A stretch of DNA of 64,000 nucleotides from Saccharopolyspora_D taberi (GTDB lineage: Bacteria; Actinomycetota; Actinomycetes; Mycobacteriales; Pseudonocardiaceae). Shown here piece after piece: positions 1 to 6,256 of the stretch. The stretch spans positions 74,516 to 138,515 of the forward strand of contig NZ_BAAAUX010000045.1 of the NCBI RefSeq assembly GCF_039534165.1, written 5' to 3'. The notes beneath the pieces were generated by a model. The model made no database searches and was not told where the DNA came from. It saw nothing but the letters and a program-made list of their open reading frames with translations. A program made the position numbers and the translations under genes. Positions within the stretch are counted from its first letter, which is position 1; the number at the start of each line of letters is the position of its first letter.

Positions 1-514
1 CGGCGTGCGGCAGCACGCGGTAGACGTACCAGTGGGTCGCGGTCTCGACGATCAGCGCGTCGCAGGACCGGAGCCGGTCGAGGTCGTTGAACGGCGCGCC
101 CTTGCCGATCCGGTGCCCGGCGACCGCGAAGTTGCCCTGCTCGCCGGGCAGCGCAGTGCCCGAGTAGTGGCCGGGGCCGGCGGCGAGCGTGGCCTGGTCG
201 GTTCCCTCCAGGACGGTGAACCGGTAGTCCGGCCCGAAGGCCGGGACGTAGAGGCGGGCGATTCCGTCGCCCTCGGCCGGTACCGCAGGTGGGGCCGCAG
301 CCGGGACGGCCCGCCACTGCTCGTCGAGCCGGCGGCTCGCGTCCTCCTGCTTGCGCGCGGTCGTCCAGTCGGTGACGTAGACCTCGTAGAAGACGAAGAG
401 CAGGAGGACCAGCCCGACCGTGATCAGCAGCTCGCCGACCGCGCGGACGACTCCGCGCAGCCGCTGCGGGCGGCGGTCCGGGGGTGGAGCCACGACTTCA
501 CCGGTGGACGCCAC
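1..514 (-). CDS. Class E sortase, N-terminal part (cut by window edge)
   Basis: Membrane-anchored cysteine transpeptidase of the class E sortase family, which attaches LPXTG/LAXTG-type proteins to the cell wall. The GTG start at 514 follows a GGAGGGG ribosome site. Residues about 20-45 form a membrane anchor rich in Leu and Val (ending FYEVYVTDW). The catalytic-domain start is visible, with the GTALPGEQGNFAVAGHRIG segment carrying the active-site His, followed by the PFNDLDRL stretch. The catalytic Cys and Arg lie beyond base 1, so activity cannot be confirmed. It is convergent-free upstream and divergent from crgA, matching the usual actinobacterial position near crgA and pknB. Confidence 0.88.
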   Translation of the reverse strand, partial: MASTGEVVAPPPDRRPQRLRGVVRAVGELLITVGLVLLLFVFYEVYVTDWTTARKQEDASRRLDEQWRAVPAAAPPAVPAEGDGIARLYVPAFGPDYRFTVLEGTDQATLAAGPGHYSGTALPGEQGNFAVAGHRIGKGAPFNDLDRLRSCDALIVETATHWYVYRVLPHA

Positions 515-786
515 GGTGTCCCCTCCTGCTCTGGGCCGACCGCCTCACCTGCGCACGGGGTGTTCGATCGGCTACGTGATTGCGTTAACGTGTTGGGTGG
601 AAAACGAGCCGTACCGCGTCCGGTTCCGCCGCAGGCCGACAACCCCTGAGGTCAGAAACCCTGAGGCTGGAAGTCACTGCGGCCGGAAACGACCGCGGGC
701 TGGAATTGCGGTGGTCCGGAGTCAGCGGTGCGGCTGCCGCCCGAGCACGCAGCCGACGCTGCGCTGCCTCTCCTGGCGAGGACACC

Positions 787-1053
787 ATGCCGAAGTCGAA
801 GGTCCGCAAGAAGGACTCCGCCACCCCGGTGGCTGACCGCCGGACGCCGGTGAAGGCGAAGGCGGTCGGACCGTCGCACCCGATCTACGTCGTTGTCATG
901 CTGGGCATGATGGTCATCGGCCTGCTGTGGCTGGTGGTCAACTACCTGGCGGGCGAGTCGATCCCCTTCATGGCCGATCTGGGCGCCTGGAACTTCGCGG
1001 TCGGATTCGCGTTCATGATCGTCGGGCTGCTGATGACCATGCGCTGGCGCTGA
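787..1053 (+). CDS. crgA: Cell division protein CrgA
   Basis: Small membrane protein (88 aa) of the actinobacterial divisome, which in mycobacteria and streptomycetes bridges FtsZ-ring proteins and peptidoglycan synthases. The ATG at 787 begins MPKSKVRKKD, the family N-terminus. A longer open frame reaches back to 706 but adds residues not found in the family. Two membrane segments are visible, about residues 36-56 and 66-84, joined by a short GESIPFMADLG loop. The basic cytoplasmic N-terminus (KSKVRKK) is typical. It stands alone, with a strong hairpin terminator straight after the stop, and lies next to the sortase, PH-domain, PpiA and CwsA-like genes, as in mycobacteria. Confidence 0.95.
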   Translation: MPKSKVRKKDSATPVADRRTPVKAKAVGPSHPIYVVVMLGMMVIGLLWLVVNYLAGESIPFMADLGAWNFAVGFAFMIVGLLMTMRWR

Positions 1054-1070
1054 TGCGAGAACAGCACGTG

Positions 1071-1107
1071 AGCGAGGCCCGGAGGGAAGACACCTTCGGG
1101 CCTCGCT
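1071..1107 (+). terminator. crgA terminator hairpin
   Basis: An 11-bp perfect stem, AGCGAGGCCCG (1071-1081) with CGGGCCTCGCT (1097-1107), lies 17 bases after the crgA stop and closes a 15-base loop. The run that follows (CTGTTC) is not a strong U-tract, as is common in high-GC actinobacteria. Confidence 0.85.
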
Positions 1108-1166
1108 CTGTTCACCGGTACGAAAGCGTTCGGTAACCGAACAACACGTGTGTAAGTCATCCCCAC

Positions 1167-1216
1167 TGGGGATAACTCCTGTGGATAACTCGGCTCGCCA
1201 TCAACAGTGTGGACAA
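1167..1216 (+). promoter_or_regulatory. Cluster of three DnaA-box-like sites
   Basis: Three nonamers in the same orientation precede the PH-domain gene: TGGGGATAA (1167-1175), TGTGGATAA (1180-1188) and TGTGGACAA (1208-1216). The last two are the reverse complements of TTATCCACA and TTGTCCACA, the actinobacterial DnaA box. The cluster is about 14 kb from oriC. It could be a DnaA-controlled promoter or a titration site; no binding evidence exists here. Confidence 0.6.
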
Positions 1217-1225
1217 CGGCACGCG

Positions 1226-1239
1226 GTTTCACGTGGAAC
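1226..1239. other. Degenerate parS-like site
   Basis: GTTTCACGTGGAAC differs at one base from the perfect palindrome GTTTCACGTGAAAC that occurs six times further right in this window. It lies 10 bases after the last DnaA-box-like site and 20 bases before the PH-domain start codon. It may be a weak ParB site or a decayed copy. Confidence 0.5.
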
Positions 1240-1258
1240 ACCAGCGGAGGAGGTACCG

Positions 1259-1669
1259 GTGCAGTCGAAGGTCTCGCACCAGTGGTCCACACCGATCGGC
1301 CTGGTCAGCACGGGTTGGGTGCTGGCAGCCGGGGCTGCGGTCTGGTGGGTGCTGGCCGATAGCGCGACCGACCGCGTCTTCGTCACGGCGGTGCTGCTGG
1401 TGCTGGTCGTGGTGAGCGGGTTCGGCACGCTGGCCCGTCCGCGGCTGAGCGCGGACCAGCAGGGCGTCACCGTTCGGGGGTTGCGCGGTCGGCGGACCTG
1501 GCCGTGGTCCGGCCTGACCGTCCGGCTCGACCGCAGCAAGCGGCTCGGCCGCACGGTCGAGGTGCTCGAACTCGACACCGCCGACGACGAGCTGATCGTG
1601 CTCACCAAGCTGGACCTGGGCGAAGACCCGGACCAGGTCGCCCGGACCCTCGACGAGCTCCGGCCCTGA
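1259..1669 (+). CDS. PH-domain membrane protein (Rv0010c-like)
   Basis: Predicted small membrane protein of 136 aa with a bacterial PH-like (bPH) domain; function unknown. The GTG at 1259 is preceded by a strong GGAGGAGG site, so it is preferred over an upstream in-frame start that would read through the DnaA-box and parS-like sequence. Residues about 12-50 form two hydrophobic helices (IGLVSTGWVL, then TAVLLVLVVVSGFGTLA). The remainder carries the beta-rich segment with GVTVRGLRG and WPWSGLTVRLD typical of these domains. Position between crgA and ppiA matches Rv0010c. It is convergent with the rhomboid gene, with 13 bases between stops. Confidence 0.82.
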   Translation: MQSKVSHQWSTPIGLVSTGWVLAAGAAVWWVLADSATDRVFVTAVLLVLVVVSGFGTLARPRLSADQQGVTVRGLRGRRTWPWSGLTVRLDRSKRLGRTVEVLELDTADDELIVLTKLDLGEDPDQVARTLDELRP

Positions 1670-1682
1670 CCAGAGCGTCCGG

Positions 1683-2609
1683 CTAGAGGATCCCGCACTG
1701 CGTGCCGGGCCCACCGGACCCGAAGCAGATCACGTTCCCCAATGAGAGGTCCCGGGTGACGAGCAGCGCGAGCAGCACCACCAGCAGCGCCGCGAGCGCC
1801 CCGGCCTGCACGAGCATCCGCCGCTGCTGCGGCGCGTAGACCAGCGCGGCGGTCGCGGCCGCACCGACGATCAGCCCGCCGAGGTGCCCCAGCAGTGACA
1901 GCTGCGGGATCGCCAGGCTCAGCGCCACGTTCAGCCCGATCACGATCAGCACCGGCCGCAGGCTGACCTTCAGCCGCAGCGCGGCAACCGCGATCCCGCC
2001 CATCAGCCCGTAGACCGCGCCGGACGCACCAGCCACCGGGGCGGCCAGCTCGCCGAACACGAACACGGCAGTGCTGCCGCCGAGCAGGGAGAGCAGGTAC
2101 ACCGCGGCGAACCGGAACCGGCCCAGCACGAGTTCGAGATCCCGGCCGATCACCCACAGCGCGATCATGTTCATCGCCAGGTGGGCCAGCCCGATGTGCA
2201 GGAAACCGGAGGTGACCAGCCGCCACCACTGCCCGGTCGCGACGATCATCGGCAGCAGCGAGGCGGAGTGGAAGACCGGCGCGTCGTAGTTGGTCATCCC
2301 GCTGCCCGCCTGGACGGCGGTCCACAGGTAGACCAGCACGTTCACCGCGATCAGCACCGGCACCACGACCGGCTTGCTGGCCAGCCGCGCACCGGCGATC
2401 GTCACCGGCGTCCGGGTGCCGCGGCGGCCTTCGGCCACGCAGTCCACGCAGTGGTAGCCGACCGACGCCTCGCGCAGGCAGTCCGGGCAGGCGGGCCGCT
2501 CGCACCTGGTGCAGCGCAGCCCGGTCGGCCGGTCGGGGTGGCGCACGCACGCGGGCAGTTGCGCCGGTGCCCCGTCCGATCCGGTCGACTGCCCGGGCGG
2601 AACCGTCAC
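1683..2609 (-). CDS. Rhomboid family intramembrane serine protease with N-terminal zinc-finger
   Basis: Polytopic membrane protease (308 aa) of the rhomboid family, which cleaves substrates within the membrane. The N-terminal about 60 residues hold a cysteine-rich B-box-like zinc motif: CVRHPD, then CTRCERPACPDC, then CVDC. About six membrane helices follow. The catalytic serine is in GASGAVYGLMG and the catalytic histidine in SLLGHLGGL. HIGLAHLAMNM supplies the conserved HxxxN of the second helix. It starts one base after the ppiA stop codon, so the two are probably co-transcribed. Substrates are unknown. The cytoplasmic zinc domain before the rhomboid core is a common actinobacterial architecture. 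Confidence 0.92.
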   Translation of the reverse strand: MTVPPGQSTGSDGAPAQLPACVRHPDRPTGLRCTRCERPACPDCLREASVGYHCVDCVAEGRRGTRTPVTIAGARLASKPVVVPVLIAVNVLVYLWTAVQAGSGMTNYDAPVFHSASLLPMIVATGQWWRLVTSGFLHIGLAHLAMNMIALWVIGRDLELVLGRFRFAAVYLLSLLGGSTAVFVFGELAAPVAGASGAVYGLMGGIAVAALRLKVSLRPVLIVIGLNVALSLAIPQLSLLGHLGGLIVGAAATAALVYAPQQRRMLVQAGALAALLVVLLALLVTRDLSLGNVICFGSGGPGTQCGIL

Positions 2610-2610
2610 G

Positions 2611-3165
2611 TCAGCCCTCGCCGCGCTCCACGTTGACCTTCTCGATCACGATGTCGTTGACCGGCCGGTCGGCCGGACCGGTCGCGGTCGTCGCGATCCG
2701 GTCCACGACGTCCCGCGAGTCCTGGTCGGCGACCTCGCCGAAGATGGTGTGCTTGAAGTTCAGCCAGCTGGTCGCGCCGACGGTGATGAAGAACTGCGAG
2801 CCGTTGGTGCCGGGGCCCGCGTTCGCCATGGCCAGCAGGTACGGCCGGTCGAACTGCAGCTCGGGGTGGAACTCGTCGTCGAACTTGTAACCGGGGCCGC
2901 CGCGGCCGGTTCCGGTCGGGTCACCGGTCTGGATCATGAATCCCTCGATGACCCGGTGGAAGATGACCCCGTCGTAGAACGGCCCGGAACGCTCTCCCTT
3001 GGCGTTCGGCTCGCTGTAGTCCTTGGTTCCTTCGGCAAGACCGACGAAGTTCGAGACGGTCTTGGGCGCCTTGTTCGGGAACAGGTTGACCTTGATGTCG
3101 CCCAGCGTCGTGTGCAGGGTCGCGGTCAACGTCGTCCCAACGAGCGATCCGTTGTCTTCAGCCAC
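2611..3165 (-). CDS. ppiA: Peptidyl-prolyl cis-trans isomerase, cyclophilin type
   Basis: Cytosolic cyclophilin (184 aa) that speeds proline isomerisation during protein folding. Core motifs are all present: FHRVIEGFMIQTGDPTGTGRG (catalytic Arg and Phe region), NGSQFFITVG, and the active-site Trp segment ATSWLNFKHTIFGEV. The GTG start at 3165 is kept because it gives the usual short N-terminus of the actinobacterial PpiA family. No signal peptide is seen. It is the first gene of a two-gene unit with the rhomboid protease and is divergent from the CwsA-like gene, the same neighbourhood as M. tuberculosis Rv0009. Confidence 0.95.
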   Translation of the reverse strand: MAEDNGSLVGTTLTATLHTTLGDIKVNLFPNKAPKTVSNFVGLAEGTKDYSEPNAKGERSGPFYDGVIFHRVIEGFMIQTGDPTGTGRGGPGYKFDDEFHPELQFDRPYLLAMANAGPGTNGSQFFITVGATSWLNFKHTIFGEVADQDSRDVVDRIATTATGPADRPVNDIVIEKVNVERGEG

Positions 3166-3359
3166 CCGACCATCCTGCCATCGAAGAGCGGGAACGTGGT
3201 GTCTGGGTGCAGTATGGGGCCGATCGTCAGCGCCAGGCGGGCTCCGCCGCCCCGGCCGGAGGCGGCCTGGACGCCGGCCGTCGAACCAGGCCCCGCGGGC
3301 GGGTCACCTGGGGTTCCAACCGGTGACCCGCTGCGGGAAGACTGCACAGGAGGCGCACG

Positions 3360-3878
3360 ATGGACGAAGTCAAGGCCATGACCCGAGCCGGTGAGAGCGT
3401 GGGCAGGGCCGTCGGGACGGGCCTGCGGTCCGCCCGCCTCGGCGCGTGTCGCGCGGGCCGTGCGGGGATGGAGATGTCGCGGCAGGCCGCTGCCCTCGCC
3501 GAGCACGAGCTGACCAACCGCGGGATCGACCCGGACGAGCTTCAGGAACGCATCGCGCGCAGGACCACCGGGATGTCGCGCAAGGAGCTGCGCAAGCGCA
3601 GCCGCAAGGCCCGCAAGCAGCTGGCGAAGAACGCCGAGACGGCCCGCCGCGAACTCGCGGCGAGGATCGCCCCGGAGCCGAAGCGGCGCCGCCGGTGGCC
3701 GTGGGTGCTGCTGGTGCTGGCGGGGATCGCCGCGGCCGGGGTCGCGCTGTCGCGTCGGCCGGAGGAGTTGCCGGTCGCCGAGGCCGACGACCAGCCGCCG
3801 CGCGAAACCCCTCGGTCGAGCGTCCCCTCGCAGGGTGACGGTCGGCACAGCGCGCTGGACCCCGAACACCAGCGCTGA
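3360..3878 (+). CDS. cwsA: CwsA-like cell wall synthesis and cell shape protein
   Basis: Single-pass membrane protein of 172 aa. The ATG follows an AGGAGG site. The N-terminal two thirds are basic and helical (ARRTTGMSRKELRKRSRKAR). A membrane helix sits after an RRRRWPW stop-transfer motif, about residues 118-136 (VLLVLAGIAAAGVALS), followed by a short acidic tail. Layout and position beside ppiA, crgA and the tRNA pair match mycobacterial CwsA (Rv0008c), which interacts with CrgA and Wag31 at the pole. Sequence identity is weak by eye, so the assignment rests mainly on synteny and topology. A strong terminator follows. Confidence 0.65.
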   Translation: MDEVKAMTRAGESVGRAVGTGLRSARLGACRAGRAGMEMSRQAAALAEHELTNRGIDPDELQERIARRTTGMSRKELRKRSRKARKQLAKNAETARRELAARIAPEPKRRRRWPWVLLVLAGIAAAGVALSRRPEELPVAEADDQPPRETPRSSVPSQGDGRHSALDPEHQR

Positions 3879-3889
3879 AAGTTCGCGGG

Positions 3890-3918
3890 GAGCGGTGGCG
3901 CGATGCGCGCCACCGCTC
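3890..3918 (+). terminator. Terminator after the CwsA-like gene
   Basis: A 13-bp near-perfect stem (arms 3890-3902 and 3906-3918) closes on a 3-base loop (ATG) and is followed by TTCTCTTG. It separates the CwsA-like gene from the twin-palindrome promoter just downstream. Confidence 0.88.
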
Positions 3919-3935
3919 TTCTCTTGCCCCTTGTC

Positions 3936-3979
3936 GTCAACTGTGGTTGACAACCGCGGTGATGTCAACCTATGTTGAC
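3936..3979 (+). promoter_or_regulatory. Promoter with twin palindromic operators
   Basis: Two identical perfect inverted repeats, GTCAAC-N4-GTTGAC, occur at 3936-3951 and 3964-3979, 28 bases apart. A sigma-70-type promoter runs through both: TTGACA (3947-3952) uses the right arm of the first, and TATGTT (3971-3976) lies in the second, with an 18-base spacer. The expected transcription start falls at about 3983, the ATG of the HTH gene, which lacks a Shine-Dalgarno sequence. The mRNA is therefore probably leaderless and a dimeric repressor could block both promoter elements. Confidence 0.8.
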
Positions 3980-3982
3980 GCC

Positions 3983-4192
3983 ATGACCGAAGCGACCGAA
4001 CTCGCCTCCGCAGCAGGTGGCCGCGACCCGCGCAGCGGGCTCAAAGCCGTGGCCGCCCTGCGGAAGCTGCTCGAACAGCTCGAAGCGGTCCAGGTCCGCA
4101 ACGCGCGGAACCAGGGCTGGTCGTGGCAGGACATCGCCACCGAACTCGGGGTGTCCAGGCAGGCGGTGCACAAGAAGCACGGGAGGGTCTGA
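3983..4192 (+). CDS. Small helix-turn-helix regulator
   Basis: A 69-aa protein with a C-terminal helix-turn-helix of the sigma-region-4/Fis-like kind: WSWQDIATELGVSRQAVHKKH. The N-terminal half is a predicted amphipathic helix (LKAVAALRKLLEQLEAVQV) that could dimerise. The ATG at 3983 coincides with the predicted transcription start and is just past two perfect palindromes, so self-repression is a reasonable inference. It is followed after 2 bases by the Clp-N protein gene, with a GGGAGGG ribosome site inside its own end, indicating an operon. Comparable HTH/Clp-N pairs occur in actinobacteria; the target genes are unknown to me. Confidence 0.8.
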   Translation: MTEATELASAAGGRDPRSGLKAVAALRKLLEQLEAVQVRNARNQGWSWQDIATELGVSRQAVHKKHGRV

Positions 4193-4194
4193 CG

Positions 4195-4740
4195 ATGTTC
4201 GAACGGTTCACCAGCGCCGCCAAGCAGGCGGTGACCGGCGCCGTCCGGGAGGCCCAGCAGCAGCGGGCCCCCGAGATCACCTCCGAACACCTGCTGCTGG
4301 CGGTGCTGGGCAACCCGACCGGGGCCGGCCGGATGCTCGCCGAGCACGGCGTCACCCGCGACGACATCACCACCGCGCACGCGGAAGCCCGCCGCCGAGG
4401 CGGCCTCACCGACGCGGACGCGTCCGCGCTCCGCGACCTGGGCATCGACGTGGACAGCGTGGTGCACAGCGTCGAGGACACCCACGGCCCCGGCGCGCTC
4501 GCCGCGGGCAGGCGCAGGCGGAGCCGGTTCGGCCTGCGCAGGCACATCCCCTTCGGCACCGAGGCCAAGAAGATCCTCGAAGGCTCGCTCCGGGAGGCGC
4601 TCGACCTGGGCAACCGGGCGATCGGCGACGAGCACTTCCTGCTCGCGATCCTGCAACGCGCCACCGCCGCGTCCGAAGTCCTGGACCGGAACGGGATCAC
4701 CTACGCGAGCGTGCGCTCGCGCTTCAGCCGCGCCGCGTGA
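4195..4740 (+). CDS. Clp N-terminal domain protein without ATPase
   Basis: A 181-aa protein made only of Clp-N (double Clp repeat) modules, the substrate/adaptor-binding domain found at the N-terminus of ClpC/ClpB. The first repeat, residues 1-60, contains TSEHLLLAVLG. The second, about 115-175, contains GTEAKKILEGSLREA and GDEHFLLAILQ. No AAA+ Walker motifs follow. It could act as a free-standing decoy or adaptor for the ClpCP protease. ATG 4195 is chosen for its GGGAGGG site and MFERFT start. It is in an operon with the preceding HTH gene, 2 bases apart. That pairing suggests control of proteolysis or heat/stress response, as inference only. Confidence 0.85.
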   Translation: MFERFTSAAKQAVTGAVREAQQQRAPEITSEHLLLAVLGNPTGAGRMLAEHGVTRDDITTAHAEARRRGGLTDADASALRDLGIDVDSVVHSVEDTHGPGALAAGRRRRSRFGLRRHIPFGTEAKKILEGSLREALDLGNRAIGDEHFLLAILQRATAASEVLDRNGITYASVRSRFSRAA

Positions 4741-4797
4741 CCATCCGAATTGCGCTGAACTGACAAAAGGAAATCGCTCGACGAGCGAAGGAACTAC

Positions 4798-4873
4798 TGG
4801 TGGAGACGAGGGGAATCGAACCCCTAACCCCCGCCTTGCAAAGGCGGTGCTCTGCCAATTGAGCTACGTCCCC
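4798..4873 (-). tRNA. alaT: tRNA-Ala (anticodon TGC)
   Basis: Cloverleaf read on the minus strand: acceptor GGGGACG pairs with CGTCTCC (one G-T pair), the D-arm begins AGCTC, the anticodon stem CCGCC encloses TTTGCAA with anticodon TGC, and the T-arm has GGTTCGATTCC. The discriminator A and an encoded CCA (4798-4800) are present. It is the distal member of the conserved gyrA-DUF3566-tRNA-Ile-tRNA-Ala arrangement. Confidence 0.97.
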
Positions 4874-5037
4874 CTTGACGCCCCCGATGGGGCGTCAAGC
4901 GGCCCGAAGGGCCTCCGCCCTCCGGGCGGATCGGATCTGGTCAACTACCCCAGATCCGGTGAGCTCCCCCAGAACGGCATGAACTCCGCCCTTGCGATGC
5001 TTCACGGCGAGGGCGGAGTCAGCGGCTCGGAAACGGC

Positions 5038-5154
5038 TCAGGCTTCCGCGGTCGCCTCGCGCCAGAGGTCCGCCTCGGCCTTGGCCGCACGGTTGCGGCG
5101 GACGACGAACAGAACGGCACCAGCAACAACGGCGAGTGCGAGCAGCTTCTTCAC
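5038..5154 (-). CDS. DLW-39 family mini-protein
   Basis: A 38-aa protein lying between the two tRNA genes on the minus strand. It has the GTG start at 5154 and an AGGAGG site 8 bases upstream. It begins MKKLLALAVVAGAVLFVVRR, a short hydrophobic segment, and ends in the diagnostic EADLWREATAEA tail that names the DLW-39 family. This family is conserved beside tRNA-Ile/tRNA-Ala in actinobacteria; function is unknown. It is probably membrane-associated by its single hydrophobic N-terminal helix. Confidence 0.93.
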   Translation of the reverse strand: MKKLLALAVVAGAVLFVVRRNRAAKAEADLWREATAEA

Positions 5155-5219
5155 TTCAGTCGCCTCCTAGCACGGCGTTCGCCCCGTGGCGTTCAGATCA
5201 GGTACTCGACACGGGATAG

Positions 5220-5293
5220 TGGGCCTAGAAGGACTTGAACCTTCGACCTCTTCGTTATCAGCGAAGCGCTCTAACCGCCTGAGCTATAGGCCC
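5220..5293 (-). tRNA. ileT: tRNA-Ile (anticodon GAT)
   Basis: Minus-strand cloverleaf: acceptor GGGCCTA pairs perfectly with TAGGCCC, the D-arm is AGCTCAGGCGGTTAGAGC, the anticodon is GAT, and the T-loop is GGTTCAAGTCC. The discriminator is A and CCA is not encoded. It sits 94 bases after the DUF3566 stop codon, the usual place downstream of gyrA. Confidence 0.97.
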
Positions 5294-5386
5294 CTGGTGC
5301 GCTCCAAACATTACAGGACGTTCGGAGCGGTCCGAAACGGGGGGTGGGTGTGGCGGTTCCCCGCTGGAAACCGCCACGTCACGGCC

Positions 5387-6202
5387 TCACTCCCGCTCGG
5401 ACAACGTCACCTCGATGCCGCCCGCGAAGTCGGCGGCCACGTTGTAGATGAACGCGGCCACCGTCGCCAGCGCCGTGATCAGGACGATGTTGATCGCCCC
5501 GATGATCGAGGCGACCCCGAACACCCGGCCCGCGCTGATCAGCGGCTCGGCCGCCGCGTCGTCGGGCTGGGTCAGCTCGGTGAAGGTGCCGTTGAGCTGG
5601 GCCCAGACGCCCATCCCGTCGAGCACCCCGTAGAGCACCGCGACCGCGATCATCCACACGAAGAACAGCGCCACGCTCAGCACGAGCGCGAGCTTGAGCA
5701 CCGACCACGGGTCCACCCGCTTGACCTGGAGGCTCGCCCGCCGCGGGCCCCGGCTCGGCCGCCGGGCGCTGGTCGCGGTGGCGGCGCCGGACCCCCGGGA
5801 CGCGTCGGCGCCGAACGGCACGGACGTCCGCCCGCCCGACGACGGCACCTGGGTCCGGACCGTCTCCTGCTCCTGGACCGGCTTCGGGATGGTCTGGGTG
5901 GTCTCGGAGTCCGGCGCCGCGTCCGGCACGGCCGCCGGGACCGCCGCGGGCGGCTCCGGCTGGTCCGTCCCCGCCGACCCCGCCGCCGCCCGTTGCCACG
6001 GCGGAGGCACGTCGGTGCCGTCGAGGGCGGGGCCCTCGCCGTCGGTCGCCGGCTTGTCGTTGGTGGACGCCTCCGCGGCCCCGGCCTCGCCCTGCTGCTC
6101 GGCAGCGACCGCCTCGGCGTTGTCGGACTGCGTGATGACCGAGGTCCCGCTCGCGTCCTGGGACTGCGAGCCGGACTTCTCGGGCTTCTCGGAAGGTGTC
6201 AC
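5387..6202 (-). CDS. DUF3566 membrane protein (Rv0007-like)
   Basis: A 271-aa membrane protein of the DUF3566 family, always found after gyrA in actinobacteria. The first about 150 residues are low-complexity, rich in Glu, Pro, Ala and Ser, and probably disordered. The C-terminal about 115 residues hold the DUF3566 domain: a basic RRASLQVKRVDPWSVLKLA segment leads into one membrane helix (LALVLSVALFFVWMIAVAV), then a loop of about 45 residues, then a second helix (ASIIGAINIVLITALATVAAF). It begins 54 bases after gyrA. Its role is unknown; the basic juxtamembrane motif and PWS sequence are the family hallmark. Confidence 0.9.
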   Translation of the reverse strand: MTPSEKPEKSGSQSQDASGTSVITQSDNAEAVAAEQQGEAGAAEASTNDKPATDGEGPALDGTDVPPPWQRAAAGSAGTDQPEPPAAVPAAVPDAAPDSETTQTIPKPVQEQETVRTQVPSSGGRTSVPFGADASRGSGAATATSARRPSRGPRRASLQVKRVDPWSVLKLALVLSVALFFVWMIAVAVLYGVLDGMGVWAQLNGTFTELTQPDDAAAEPLISAGRVFGVASIIGAINIVLITALATVAAFIYNVAADFAGGIEVTLSERE

Positions 6203-6256
6203 GAGCGATCCTTCGATGATCGTCGGTGGCCTGTGGCGGGCTGGTGTCCCACCCCG

